Source: Desulfatiglans sp. (GTDB taxonomy: Bacteria > Desulfobacterota > DSM-4660 > Desulfatiglandales > HGW-15). From it: a stretch of 35,601 nucleotides of DNA. This document shows, in pieces, positions 16,801 through 23,881 of the stretch (positions are counted from its first letter, which is position 1; each line of letters begins with the position of its first letter). Both the position numbers and the translations under genes were made by a program. The stretch is taken from assembly GCA_012513605.1 (NCBI GenBank), contig JAAZBV010000064.1, positions 1 to 35,601 of the forward strand, read 5' to 3'. A model generated the notes under the pieces. That model was not told the DNA's origin. It did no database searches and saw nothing but the letters and a program-made list of their open reading frames with translations.

Positions 16801-17012
16801 TAGATATGATCATGTCTCCCGGCATAAGCGGGAGGGAGACCTATGAGCGCATATCAGAGTTCAGGCCCGGACAAAAGGCCCTTATAGTAAGCGGTTATTC
16901 TGAAACCGAGGATGTTGTTGCCATACAGAAGCTTGGCGCTGGAGCATATATCAAAAAGCCTTTGTCACTTGAGACACTTGGACGGGGCATTAAAAAAGAA
17001 CTGGCCAAATAG
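13866..17012 (+). CDS. membrane-bound PAS-GAF-PAS hybrid histidine kinase with receiver domain
   Basis: The 1048-residue sensor has about six membrane helices in residues 28-190. A PAS domain follows at about 230-345 (closing FDITERKK), then a GAF domain at about 355-520 and a second PAS at about 530-660 (NQDITEWK). The dimerisation and phosphoacceptor region has GGVAHDLNNVLSGIVSYPE with H687. The ATPase domain has N799/N803 (NLVANASEA), DDGPGI at 845-850 and TGLGLTVV at 873-880. A C-terminal receiver at about 930-1048 has VVDD, the acceptor D980 (LLDMIMSPG) and K1031 (IKKP). It should autophosphorylate and pass phosphate within itself. No separate partner response regulator or DNA-binding output is encoded nearby. 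A sigma-54-type promoter precedes it. Confidence 0.93.
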   Translation: MSEQKNPELVKDAQYESIYDISNRLADTLLICISIFGAPIVLVSLLRYFKVGGVFILSLHIFVYIFCLLFMVNRKRIPVKSKCLFIIVCTFIMGITSLFKWGIFGTGVVYFIFMSILTTVFFGARPGIIITIINLAVLIVTAMLFDSGFLSYNFDVNKYTTETLTWMPVSFVYGLFTLAIIGGIGRFLYSMSINIEKLSNKTSDLSVTKEKMIQEIDNCRETEIALRESEERFRTVLENLPCSVSVHDLEGRHLLMNEETCRVKGFTREELMKLTVMETAGPSLGKNFDVVKMWEQIELGKSITFEALTQRKDGSLYDSEVHLSKIMLDGRPVILSLVFDITERKKIEASLARRSALERLVSEISSGAVGISHKDVDNYINEAIASIGRKTGVDHAYFSLFNTRKEVLELISEWSLDNIPIPGFEKEMKVEEELTWFTRTIRSQNVVHIPDMDALPYEAQKEKIYFKSRGIKSLLILVIRQGENMIGFLGFDSMNKKRAWSDEEMVILRIIGETFTSVLYRKQAEKEEERFKAQLSNAVDIAHLGPWELDIEKQVYTFNDHFYRIYHTTAEEMGGYKMTFDEFKRRFVHPDDYYILDDIQKASQNSGALQTSRFEHRMLYADGKTGHIIVQISQIKNDRGVPIISYGVNQDITEWKLAQEKLRESEEKLARSRKMESLGLLAGGVAHDLNNVLSGIVSYPELLLLDIPHESKLRKPIETIQESGYKAVAIVQDLLTIARGAATVKEPLNLNRIVREYMSSPEFNNLKNYNPGVKYNIELDAGLFNFNGSMIHIKKVVMNLVANASEAIENEGTVTISTCNRYIDRPLKRYEDVNTGEYVVLSVTDDGPGISPENLDRIFEPFFTKKVMGISVTGLGLTVVWNTVQDHSGYVDVKSSKSGTLFELYFPITRDELAGKASVASLDDLKGKGELVLVVDDVASQREISCRMLESLGYRHVAFSDGEKAIEYLKENRVDLILLDMIMSPGISGRETYERISEFRPGQKALIVSGYSETEDVVAIQKLGAGAYIKKPLSLETLGRGIKKELAK

Positions 17013-17070
17013 ATGCTCCTGTTTTATCCTGCCTTTTGTAACAGATATCCATAAAAGCAGGCAGTATTTA

Positions 17071-17811
17071 ATGACCGATTTTACAATTATTGAGTGGGCT
17101 GTAATAATCATATGTGCCCTTCTGATCGGGTTTACAAAGGCTGGGATACCCGGCATTGGCATCCTGATCCCCATTCTTGCCGCATCCATCATGCCTGCAA
17201 AGGAATCCACCGGTTTCATACTTCCTATGCTGACCATGGCAGATATCTTCGCCATAATCTACTGGCGGAGGCATGTGGTTTGGAAACAGCTCTTAAGGCT
17301 TTTACCCTGGGCATTAACTGGTATTGCAGCAGGCTATTTGGCCATGCGTCACATCACAAATGATCAGCTAAGGACATTCATCGGCCTCCTTGTCCTGATC
17401 CTTTTGCTTTTATCATGGATCAAGGATAAAAGACTCCCGGATGATTACATCCCTTCCCACTGGCTTTTTGCCGCTGTGATGGGCGCCCTTGCAGGGGCAA
17501 CGAGCATGATGGCAAATGCCGCAGGGCCTGTTATGGTGATATATCTCGCCTCCATGAGGCTTCCCAAGGCCAACTTTATCGGCACAAGCGCATGGTTTTT
17601 CTTTATTGTTAACCTGTTAAAGTTTCCCTTCAGCCACAGGCTTGATCTTGTAACTCTTCAATCTATTCAGGTTAACCTGATGTTGCTGCCCTGCTTAATA
17701 GCCGGAGGGGTTGCAGGGATCATGCTGGTAAAAAGGATTCCACAGGGGGCATTTAACATTATTGTGAAGATACTGGCGGGTGTTGCGGCCCTTATGCTGA
17801 TCTTGAGATAG
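17071..17811 (+). CDS. TauE/SafE-family permease (putative sulfite/organosulfonate exporter)
   Basis: From ATG 17071 the product is 246 residues with seven to eight hydrophobic helices. It has the two-fold TauE/SafE pattern: an N-terminal GFTKAGIPGIGILIPILAASIMPAKESTG and a second GALAGATSMMANAAGPVMVIYLASMRLPK. These proteins move sulfite, sulfonates or related anions across the inner membrane. An open frame reaches further upstream into the kinase gene, but that part is not protein-like for this family, and 17071 gives the expected N-terminus. The gene follows the kinase by 58 bases and may share its transcript. A nitrate/sulfonate-type ABC importer lies 1.9 kb downstream, so sulfur-anion transport is a possible common theme. 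Confidence 0.88.
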   Translation: MTDFTIIEWAVIIICALLIGFTKAGIPGIGILIPILAASIMPAKESTGFILPMLTMADIFAIIYWRRHVVWKQLLRLLPWALTGIAAGYLAMRHITNDQLRTFIGLLVLILLLLSWIKDKRLPDDYIPSHWLFAAVMGALAGATSMMANAAGPVMVIYLASMRLPKANFIGTSAWFFFIVNLLKFPFSHRLDLVTLQSIQVNLMLLPCLIAGGVAGIMLVKRIPQGAFNIIVKILAGVAALMLILR

Positions 17812-17887
17812 CTCCCAATGCCTTATCAGGATTGACACCTCAAGCCAATTCTGACACAATCCCGCTTTTTCATAAGGAGTTATAATA

Positions 17888-19534
17888 ATGACAGACTATG
17901 ATGTAATCCTGTTTCATCCCCCTGCGACATATGATTTCAGACATACCCCTATGTTCCCCGGCGCATTCGGAAGAAGCGTGGAGGGGCTTCAGTTTACAAA
18001 GGTCCCGATCGGGATGTTAAGTATTGCTGATTACGTTGATAGAAACGGCTACAGGGTAATCTTGGATAACCTGGGCGACCGCATGACAAGCGATCCGGAG
18101 TTTGATGTTGAAAAACATATTAAGGGATCTTCTGCTTTGGTTTATGCAATAGGCCTTCATTTTCAGCAGCATTCTCAGGGGGGTATTGAGATCGCAAAGC
18201 TCTGCAAGAGGCATCACCCGGATTCCCTGGTGATTGTCGGAGGGCTCACAGCCACCTGTTTTCATAAAGAGATAATAGAAAAATATGATTTTATAGATGG
18301 CGTGTTAAGGGCAGAGGCGGAAAGGCCCATGCTTAAGCTATTGCAGCTCTATACAAAGAAAGGAAAGCTTGGTAATATACCCAATCTTACATACAGATCA
18401 GATGAGGGTGAAGCGATAGTGAACCCTATGATGGAGGCCAGCACTGATCTTGATGATTTTGAATATACCAGGTTTGACCTGATTGAACCCAAAACCTCCA
18501 TATTCCCGGAAGATGCTGATGCGCGCTACAGCCTTGAGGTGTGCAGGGGCTGTACCTACAACTGCACCATATGCGGGGGCTCAGCCTATTCATATAAAAA
18601 ATACCTCGGCATGAAAAGGCCTGCCTTTCGCAGTCCTTCAAAAATTGTGCATGACATAAAAACATTAAATGAATATGGTATCAGCTTCATCGGCCTGTTT
18701 CAGGATGCACGAATGGCAGGCAAAGGTTACTGGCAGGAGCTTTTTGATCTTCTGGTAAAGGAAAAGCCATATATTGAGAGGCTCTCGCTGGATATTCTGG
18801 CGCCAGTTGATGAAAGCTTTGTAAAGGAGGCCAGAAAGGTAACAGGGAACCTGATACTGCATCTATGCCCTGATACCGGTTCAGATGAGGTGCGAAGGCT
18901 TCTTGGCAGAAAATATACCAATGAGGATCTCCTTAAAACAATAAAGCTCTGTCACAGCTATCATATCCCTGTCACCAATTTTTTTTCGGTCGGGCTTGCA
19001 GGTGAGACTGAAAAACATATGAAAGAGACATGGGAGCTGTGGAAAAGGCTTGATGAGATGGATCATGAGGCAATGAAAAACGGCTACTTCGGGGGCTTGG
19101 GTTCATCTGTGCCGATCGGAGGCCAGATACTTGGCCCCATTGTGCTGGACCCTGGTTCAAGGGCATTTGATAACCCAAAGAAATATGGTTACAAGCTGTT
19201 ATATAAAAACCTTGAGGAGTATATCTCATGGCTTTCCAAACCCTCCTGGCATCAGTGGCTCAATTATGAAACCACTACAGCAGGTAAGTATGAGATTGTG
19301 GAGATGATCCACAGGTCTATTGAGTTTACTGTAGACCAGAGAGAACGGTACGGGATCTACACCAATGGAGAGGCATACTATGAAAAATGCATGGTGGAGG
19401 CAGACCGTGCCATAGTTAAAAAGATTGATGAGATCATGAAGATCAAAAACCCTGATGAAAGGATGAGGAATGTGATCACCCTGAGGTTAACCATGGATGA
19501 GATGGAAAAAAGAAGGATGTTTTTCCCGGAGTAG
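17888..19534 (+). CDS. B12-binding-domain radical SAM protein
   Basis: The 548-residue protein has an N-terminal B12-binding-like Rossmann domain (about 1-155; PIGMLSIADYVDRNGY, IVGGLTATCF, DGVLRAEAE). The radical SAM core starts near 215, with the cluster cysteines C222, C226 and C229 in CTYNCTIC. The classical DxHxxG cobalamin motif is absent, as is common in this class, so cobalamin binding is uncertain. The core includes FIGLFQDARMAGKGY and ILHLCPDTGSDEVRRLLGRKYTNEDLL, typical for the family. The C-terminal roughly 150 residues are family-specific. The reaction cannot be deduced; methylation or carbon-skeleton change is typical. AAGGAG precedes ATG 17888. It is followed by a palindrome and an ABC transporter module. 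Confidence 0.88.
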   Translation: MTDYDVILFHPPATYDFRHTPMFPGAFGRSVEGLQFTKVPIGMLSIADYVDRNGYRVILDNLGDRMTSDPEFDVEKHIKGSSALVYAIGLHFQQHSQGGIEIAKLCKRHHPDSLVIVGGLTATCFHKEIIEKYDFIDGVLRAEAERPMLKLLQLYTKKGKLGNIPNLTYRSDEGEAIVNPMMEASTDLDDFEYTRFDLIEPKTSIFPEDADARYSLEVCRGCTYNCTICGGSAYSYKKYLGMKRPAFRSPSKIVHDIKTLNEYGISFIGLFQDARMAGKGYWQELFDLLVKEKPYIERLSLDILAPVDESFVKEARKVTGNLILHLCPDTGSDEVRRLLGRKYTNEDLLKTIKLCHSYHIPVTNFFSVGLAGETEKHMKETWELWKRLDEMDHEAMKNGYFGGLGSSVPIGGQILGPIVLDPGSRAFDNPKKYGYKLLYKNLEEYISWLSKPSWHQWLNYETTTAGKYEIVEMIHRSIEFTVDQRERYGIYTNGEAYYEKCMVEADRAIVKKIDEIMKIKNPDERMRNVITLRLTMDEMEKRRMFFPE

Positions 19535-19565
19535 ATAAAATCTTCATTAAGCGCCTTATTTTTGT

Positions 19566-19590
19566 AGAGACGGGTTTTAAACCTGTCTCT
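19566..19590. repeat. 25-bp near-perfect palindrome
   Basis: AGAGACGGGTTT (19566-19577) pairs with AAACCTGTCTCT (19579-19590) with one G-T wobble around a single T. Similar 'GTAGAGACGGGTTT'-type palindromes occur as dispersed repeats in many bacterial genomes. It lies just after the radical SAM stop, with no T-tract directly after it, at the left edge of the ABC transporter module. Confidence 0.6.
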
Positions 19591-19706
19591 GCGTATGCTG
19601 CTACAATATGACGGGGTGATTTTACATTGACATAAAACTCCAGACTTCTTATAGTTCATGCAATAAAAAGGGGACTCTTATCAGGCAAAGGTTTCATAAA
19701 ATCAAT

Positions 19707-20558
19707 TTGAAAACAAATCTTTTTGCGACATTACCTTGGAAAAAATTCATATCCTTTTCAGGATGCAACCGGATTCTGAATAATATTATATCATTTCTAA
19801 TCCTGATTATTGTCTGGGAAATAACAGCATTGATTATCAGGCATTTGAAGGGCGCGGTTTTCCCTGGCCCTCTTGATGTATTCTTAAAATTGATTACTCT
19901 TTTTCATGGCGGGAAAATCTACAAATTTTCAATATTCTCCCATATTGCCGCAAGTCTTCTTCGATGGGCTGCCGGTTATTCGTTTGCAGTGGTTACCGGC
20001 ATTTTGACAGGCGTATTTTTCGGCCTGTCGGCCCCGGCTTTTCGCCTGTGTATGCCGGTCATTTATGTGCTGCAGATTATCCCCGGTCTTGCATGGATAC
20101 CGGTCGCGCTGCTATTATTCGGCTTAGACGACACATCCACTATATTTATGATTTATATGATGGGTTTTACCCCTGTTGTTATAAACACAGCCGGAGGGAT
20201 TCGGTCTGTTCCGGCGCTTTATGTCAATGCTGCAAAAATTATGGGAGCCGGATGGAGAACTATTTTTTTCAGAGTGCTGATCCCTTCTGCCTCGCTTTCC
20301 ATAATAAACGGTCTGCGCATAGGTCTTGCAGGCGCGTGGAGAGTTCTGATAGCCGCTGAAATGATAGCAGGAGCTGGTGTCGGCCTGGGTTTTGTAATAA
20401 TCCAGTCAAGATGGTCCTTGGATTTCGAAGCCGCTTTTGCATCTGTGGTAATAATAGCCATAATCGGGCTGCTTATTGAAAACTATATTTTCAGTGTTAT
20501 TGAGACGAATATCTCTCAGAAACTCGGAATAAAAACCAGAAATGAAAACCGCGCTTGA
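19707..20558 (+). CDS. ABC transporter permease, nitrate/sulfonate/taurine type
   Basis: The product is about 283 residues with six membrane helices and the BPD_transp_1 pattern of the SsuC/TauC/NrtB family. Features are VFPGPLDVF near the N-terminus, IIPGLAWIPVALLLFGLDD, and the EAA loop region INTAGGIRSVPALYVNAAKIMGA followed by LRIGLAGAWRVLIAAEM. There is no ATG in frame at the start. TTG 19707 is the best candidate, though its ribosome binding site is weak, and the true start could differ by a few codons. The ATPase gene overlaps its end by 17 bases. It would form the membrane channel of a high-affinity importer for a small oxoanion, sulfonate or similar solute. Confidence 0.85.
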   Translation: MKTNLFATLPWKKFISFSGCNRILNNIISFLILIIVWEITALIIRHLKGAVFPGPLDVFLKLITLFHGGKIYKFSIFSHIAASLLRWAAGYSFAVVTGILTGVFFGLSAPAFRLCMPVIYVLQIIPGLAWIPVALLLFGLDDTSTIFMIYMMGFTPVVINTAGGIRSVPALYVNAAKIMGAGWRTIFFRVLIPSASLSIINGLRIGLAGAWRVLIAAEMIAGAGVGLGFVIIQSRWSLDFEAAFASVVIIAIIGLLIENYIFSVIETNISQKLGIKTRNENRA

Positions 20559-21303
20559 AGTTAACAACATAACGAAGATATTCAATGGATCGCTTGACGG
20601 GCAAACGATCGTGGCTCTAAAAAATATCAATTTCAAGGTTTATGTAAACGAGTTCGTAACCATTGTGGGACCTAGCGGATGCGGGAAAACGACGCTGTTG
20701 AATATCATCGCTGGCTTGATCAAGCCTGAATCCGGGAGCATATCCATTAATAATAACACTGTTAAAGGCACATGCACATGCAGGGCACTGGTCTTCCAGG
20801 AATGCGCTCTGTTTCCATGGAAAACCGCGCTGGAAAATATCGAATTCGGGCTCGAGATAAAGGGATTACAAAAGGATGAACGTAAAAAAATCGCTGAACA
20901 AAAACTTAAACTGGTAGGGCTGGAAGGATTCGGGAATTGTTATCCGCGCCAGTTGTCCGGAGGCATGAAGCAAAAGGCTCAGGTGGCAAGAGCTCTTGCC
21001 TTGAACCCGGACATACTGCTGCTGGACGAGCCGTTTGGATCATTGGACGAGATTACAAGGCTGCGCCTTGACTCTGAATTACTTGAGATTTGGGAAAAGG
21101 AAAAAAAGACAGTCCTGCTGGTCACCCATTCTCTCGAAGAAGCGCTGTTATTATCCGACAGGATCATCATGTTCAGCGCCCATCCAGGCGAAATCCGGTA
21201 TGAAAACAGGATAACCGAACTGCGCCCCAGAGACCTGTTCACTCCGGAAATAATCAGTCTGAGAAAAAAATTAAGGGAGCAATTGATGTCCTGTTATCAG
21301 TAA
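20542..21303 (+). CDS. ABC transporter ATP-binding protein, nitrate/sulfonate/taurine type
   Basis: This 253-residue ATPase has every ABC motif: Walker A GPSGCGKTT (43-51), Q-loop Q86 (VFQECALFPW), signature LSGGMKQKAQVARAL (138-152), Walker B ILLLDEPFGSLD (158-169) and the H-loop H196 (LLVTHSLEEALLLSD). The FPWKTALENIEFGLE segment is typical of the SsuB/TauB/NrtD group. It overlaps the permease gene by 17 bases, so translation is coupled. It energises the permease. Substrate specificity comes from the binding protein encoded next. Confidence 0.93.
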   Translation: MKTALEVNNITKIFNGSLDGQTIVALKNINFKVYVNEFVTIVGPSGCGKTTLLNIIAGLIKPESGSISINNNTVKGTCTCRALVFQECALFPWKTALENIEFGLEIKGLQKDERKKIAEQKLKLVGLEGFGNCYPRQLSGGMKQKAQVARALALNPDILLLDEPFGSLDEITRLRLDSELLEIWEKEKKTVLLVTHSLEEALLLSDRIIMFSAHPGEIRYENRITELRPRDLFTPEIISLRKKLREQLMSCYQ

Positions 21304-21321
21304 AAAAAGGAGATTTAAAGA

Positions 21322-22260
21322 GTGAATGAGGTAAAAATCTGGCTGATATTAATTATAATATTAAGTTTGTGTTTTTCCTGTTCTAAAAAACAAAATGATC
21401 AGGAATCCTTGCGTCTTGTTTACCCTGAGAAGGTCAATTACGAAGCTTTCATAATTGCAAAGGAATTGAATTTTTATGAAGAGGTCGGCCTTAAGGTAAA
21501 AATAAGCCCTGTTATCGGAGGAATAAATGCCGCTGAAGCCATGATGGCCGGAGCTGCAGACTCTGCTGCAATGGGTGACGCTCCGGCAGTTATACTGGTA
21601 TCGAAGAATGCTCCGGTAAAAATTGTTGTGCGCTACGGAGAAGGTACAGGCATACACAGGCTCGTAAGCAGGAAAGAGATCAGACAGCCTGCTGAACTGA
21701 AAGGAAAACGCATAGGACTCCAGTCCGGCTCAAGCACTTACGGCGGATTTTTATTATGGGCTGACAGGAACGGCCTGGATCTCAACAGCATGAATATCAT
21801 TCCAATGGATCCTCTGAACATGCCAGAAGCTATGCGGACAAACCAGCTTGACGCAATCGCAGGCAGCGAGCCATGGCCTTCAAATGTTGAAAAATTATGC
21901 GGAGAAAATGTCCATGAACTGGCAAATTTTAGAAATCTGGGCAACACCTTCCCGCATGTCCTTATCATGAGCGACAGGTTTCTCTCAAAACAGCCTGATG
22001 CAGCGCTGAAGCTAATCAGGGCAATTTCATTGGCTACAGATTATCTGAATGAAAATCCTGAAGAGGCCGCGAAGATCACCTCTAAATATACAGGATTAAC
22101 TATTGACAATCAGCAGAAATGCACTTCTCTCGTAAACTGGAAAACCGGATGGGATGAACGCGACCTGAGGAGCCTGGAAATAACCGCGCGTTACTTGAAG
22201 CAATTTGACAAGATAAAAGAGATACCGGAATTTGGTGATTTTATAAAAACTGATTTTTAA
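21322..22260 (+). CDS. ABC transporter substrate-binding lipoprotein (NMT1/SsuA-like)
   Basis: The 312-residue protein starts at GTG 21322 behind AAAGGAG. Residues 1-20 form a lipoprotein signal with a CFSC box and C20 as the lipidated residue. The mature protein has the NMT1/THI5/SsuA-type layout: RLVYPEKVNYEAFIIAKELNFYEEVGL, then GGINAAEAMMAGAADSAAMGDAPAVI, then ELKGKRIGLQSGSSTYGGFLLW. It would capture the solute for the preceding permease and ATPase. No metabolic gene for nitrate, taurine or sulfonate lies in the module, so the ligand cannot be named. A bidirectional terminator follows at 22354-22381. Confidence 0.88.
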   Translation: MNEVKIWLILIIILSLCFSCSKKQNDQESLRLVYPEKVNYEAFIIAKELNFYEEVGLKVKISPVIGGINAAEAMMAGAADSAAMGDAPAVILVSKNAPVKIVVRYGEGTGIHRLVSRKEIRQPAELKGKRIGLQSGSSTYGGFLLWADRNGLDLNSMNIIPMDPLNMPEAMRTNQLDAIAGSEPWPSNVEKLCGENVHELANFRNLGNTFPHVLIMSDRFLSKQPDAALKLIRAISLATDYLNENPEEAAKITSKYTGLTIDNQQKCTSLVNWKTGWDERDLRSLEITARYLKQFDKIKEIPEFGDFIKTDF

Positions 22261-22306
22261 TAATGTATTTATCCTCTCCCGTGTTCTCCGTCTTGAAAAA
22301 ATAAAA

Positions 22307-22342
22307 GTGGTTTACACCAACGGTGAGACCTACTATGATACA
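22307..22342 (+). pseudogene. possible relic of the 3' part of a radical SAM gene
   Basis: Read in frame, this stretch encodes VVYTNGETYYDT. The C-terminal part of the radical SAM protein at 17888-19534 contains IYTNGEAYYEK (DNA 19352-19387). About 27 of 36 bases agree and several differences are synonymous. It may be the remnant of a second copy left when the ABC module was placed between. The match is short and could be chance. Confidence 0.3.
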
Positions 22343-22353
22343 AAAACAGAAAC

Positions 22354-22381
22354 AAAAACCCCGCCAGATGACGGGGTTTTT
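22354..22381. terminator. bidirectional rho-independent terminator
   Basis: AAAAACCCCG (22354-22363) and CGGGGTTTTT (22372-22381) form a perfect 10-bp stem with an eight-base loop. It ends in T-runs on both strands and lies between the convergent substrate-binding and flavoprotein genes, so it can stop transcription from both sides. Confidence 0.92.
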
Positions 22382-22390
22382 GTTTAAATG

Positions 22391-23863
22391 TTATACAAGC
22401 GGACCACCCTGCGGTGCCACATCATTCGGGTCAAATGCACGTGTAAGCGCTATCCACCACTTGTCATAGTGACACATCTTCGCCTTGATATCGTCGCTTA
22501 CCTCACCCATCATCAGGGCAAAGTAGCTCTCATCAAAGGCCCTGCGGCCCTGTTCCTTCGACCATTTTTCAACAGCCGCCTTGGCCTTTTCATTGGCCGG
22601 ATCAAATTTACAGAATATCTCTGTTTTACCTACATGACCCTGCTCAACACCCCAGCCAAAGAATGCCCCGCCGTCATCAACTATGTGGCCTGCCTTAATG
22701 AGGGGCAGTTTGGCCTCTCCGGCCCCAATAGCCCACTTGATGGTCAGGTCTCTCTGACTCATGATCGGGATTGAACTGAATGCCCCGCCAGCGCGGAATG
22801 TCTCCCTGATGGAGGCCGTGACCCTTGTACACTGGGCAATCAGGATACCCTCTGTTTCAGGGTCTTCAAGTGACTTCATGGATTCACCCTCAGCCTCCTT
22901 AACAATTTGCTCAAGCACCTTTTTCTTGAAAGCAAAGTCATTATCAGAGTTACCTGCAATGATTACGAAGAAGCCAGGCCCCTTCTTTTCCTTGTCGAGT
23001 TGTTTGAAAATCCTTTCATCATCCTCATTGCAGGTGGCAATATTGGCTGCCACCATGGAAACATTAAAGCCCATAAGCTCCATGCATATCTCATTTTCAC
23101 CCAGCCTGATCTCAGCCTGCCACATCTTTTCCACAGATGGAAAGCTGTAGTAGCGTGCCATCATGTTTTTAGGCACCTCAGCCAGGGTATACTTGGGTGA
23201 TAACCCCTGGATATCATATTTAGGCGGGCCTGCCCAGTGATAGAGCTTTATAGCGGCCTTGGTAAATACGCCGGGCGTAACCCCCGGCGGCACAGCGCTT
23301 GTAAGTATTGCCCTGATGGATGGGCCAGGGCCGTCGCCGCAGAACCACTCGTCAGTTGAGCCTAGGGCCCCTGACCTTACTATCTCGCCTTCAGGTGTAA
23401 CCCATTCAATGGCAAGATGGTTGCGGTCATCACCGCTTGTGCTCTGGTCAAGGTGACCATGTCCTCTGAGCATGGCTGAACAGTTGCTGCCTGCCCCCTT
23501 TACATTAAAATGCAGTCCCTTTTTAAAACACTCTGCCTGGAGCTCTGCTGTAATAACGTAGGGCTCAATAACCGCATACATGTTCTTCTCGTTTATCTCT
23601 ATTATGCGGTTCATCCTGCGCATATCTAAATAAACAATGTCTTTTTTGAATGAGCCGGTCCAGCCCGTTGATACTGCGCTGAACTGAAGTTTGTATTTGT
23701 TACAGGTTTTTATAATAGCCTGAACCTGGGCCGTGTTTTCAGGGAGAACTACCGCCCCCAGATCAGAACCGTGGTATGAAGGCATTATTGCCGGGTCACA
23801 GCATATAAACTCTTCACCGACAACATCCTCTAACTCTCTAATAATATCTTTACTTAGAGCCAT
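22391..23863 (-). CDS. FAD-linked oxidase (GlcD/VAO-type flavoprotein), last gene of operon
   Basis: The 490-residue protein has the PCMH-type FAD domain in its N-terminal half. VVLPENTAQVQAIIKTCNKY is at about 38-57, the FAD-loop VSTGWTGSF at 64-72 (in place of the usual GGtSl), DIVYLDMRRMNRI at 75-87, and YAVIEPYVITAELQ at 96-109. The C-terminal half is the substrate domain, ending WWIALTRAFDPNDVAPQGG. Such enzymes oxidise 2-hydroxy acids or benzylic and phenolic compounds. GGGGGA precedes its ATG. It is third in a minus-strand operon, 18 bases after the Fe-S protein that would accept its electrons. A strong terminator follows. It is only distantly similar to the first flavoprotein of the operon. 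Confidence 0.87.
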   Translation of the reverse strand: MALSKDIIRELEDVVGEEFICCDPAIMPSYHGSDLGAVVLPENTAQVQAIIKTCNKYKLQFSAVSTGWTGSFKKDIVYLDMRRMNRIIEINEKNMYAVIEPYVITAELQAECFKKGLHFNVKGAGSNCSAMLRGHGHLDQSTSGDDRNHLAIEWVTPEGEIVRSGALGSTDEWFCGDGPGPSIRAILTSAVPPGVTPGVFTKAAIKLYHWAGPPKYDIQGLSPKYTLAEVPKNMMARYYSFPSVEKMWQAEIRLGENEICMELMGFNVSMVAANIATCNEDDERIFKQLDKEKKGPGFFVIIAGNSDNDFAFKKKVLEQIVKEAEGESMKSLEDPETEGILIAQCTRVTASIRETFRAGGAFSSIPIMSQRDLTIKWAIGAGEAKLPLIKAGHIVDDGGAFFGWGVEQGHVGKTEIFCKFDPANEKAKAAVEKWSKEQGRRAFDESYFALMMGEVSDDIKAKMCHYDKWWIALTRAFDPNDVAPQGGPLV

Positions 23864-23881
23864 GTTTATATTCCCCCTTTC

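Noticed and set aside
16912-17070. N-terminal extension of the TauE/SafE protein into the kinase gene
   Set aside because: It overlaps the kinase receiver domain in another frame, and the extension is Arg/His/Cys-rich and unlike the family.
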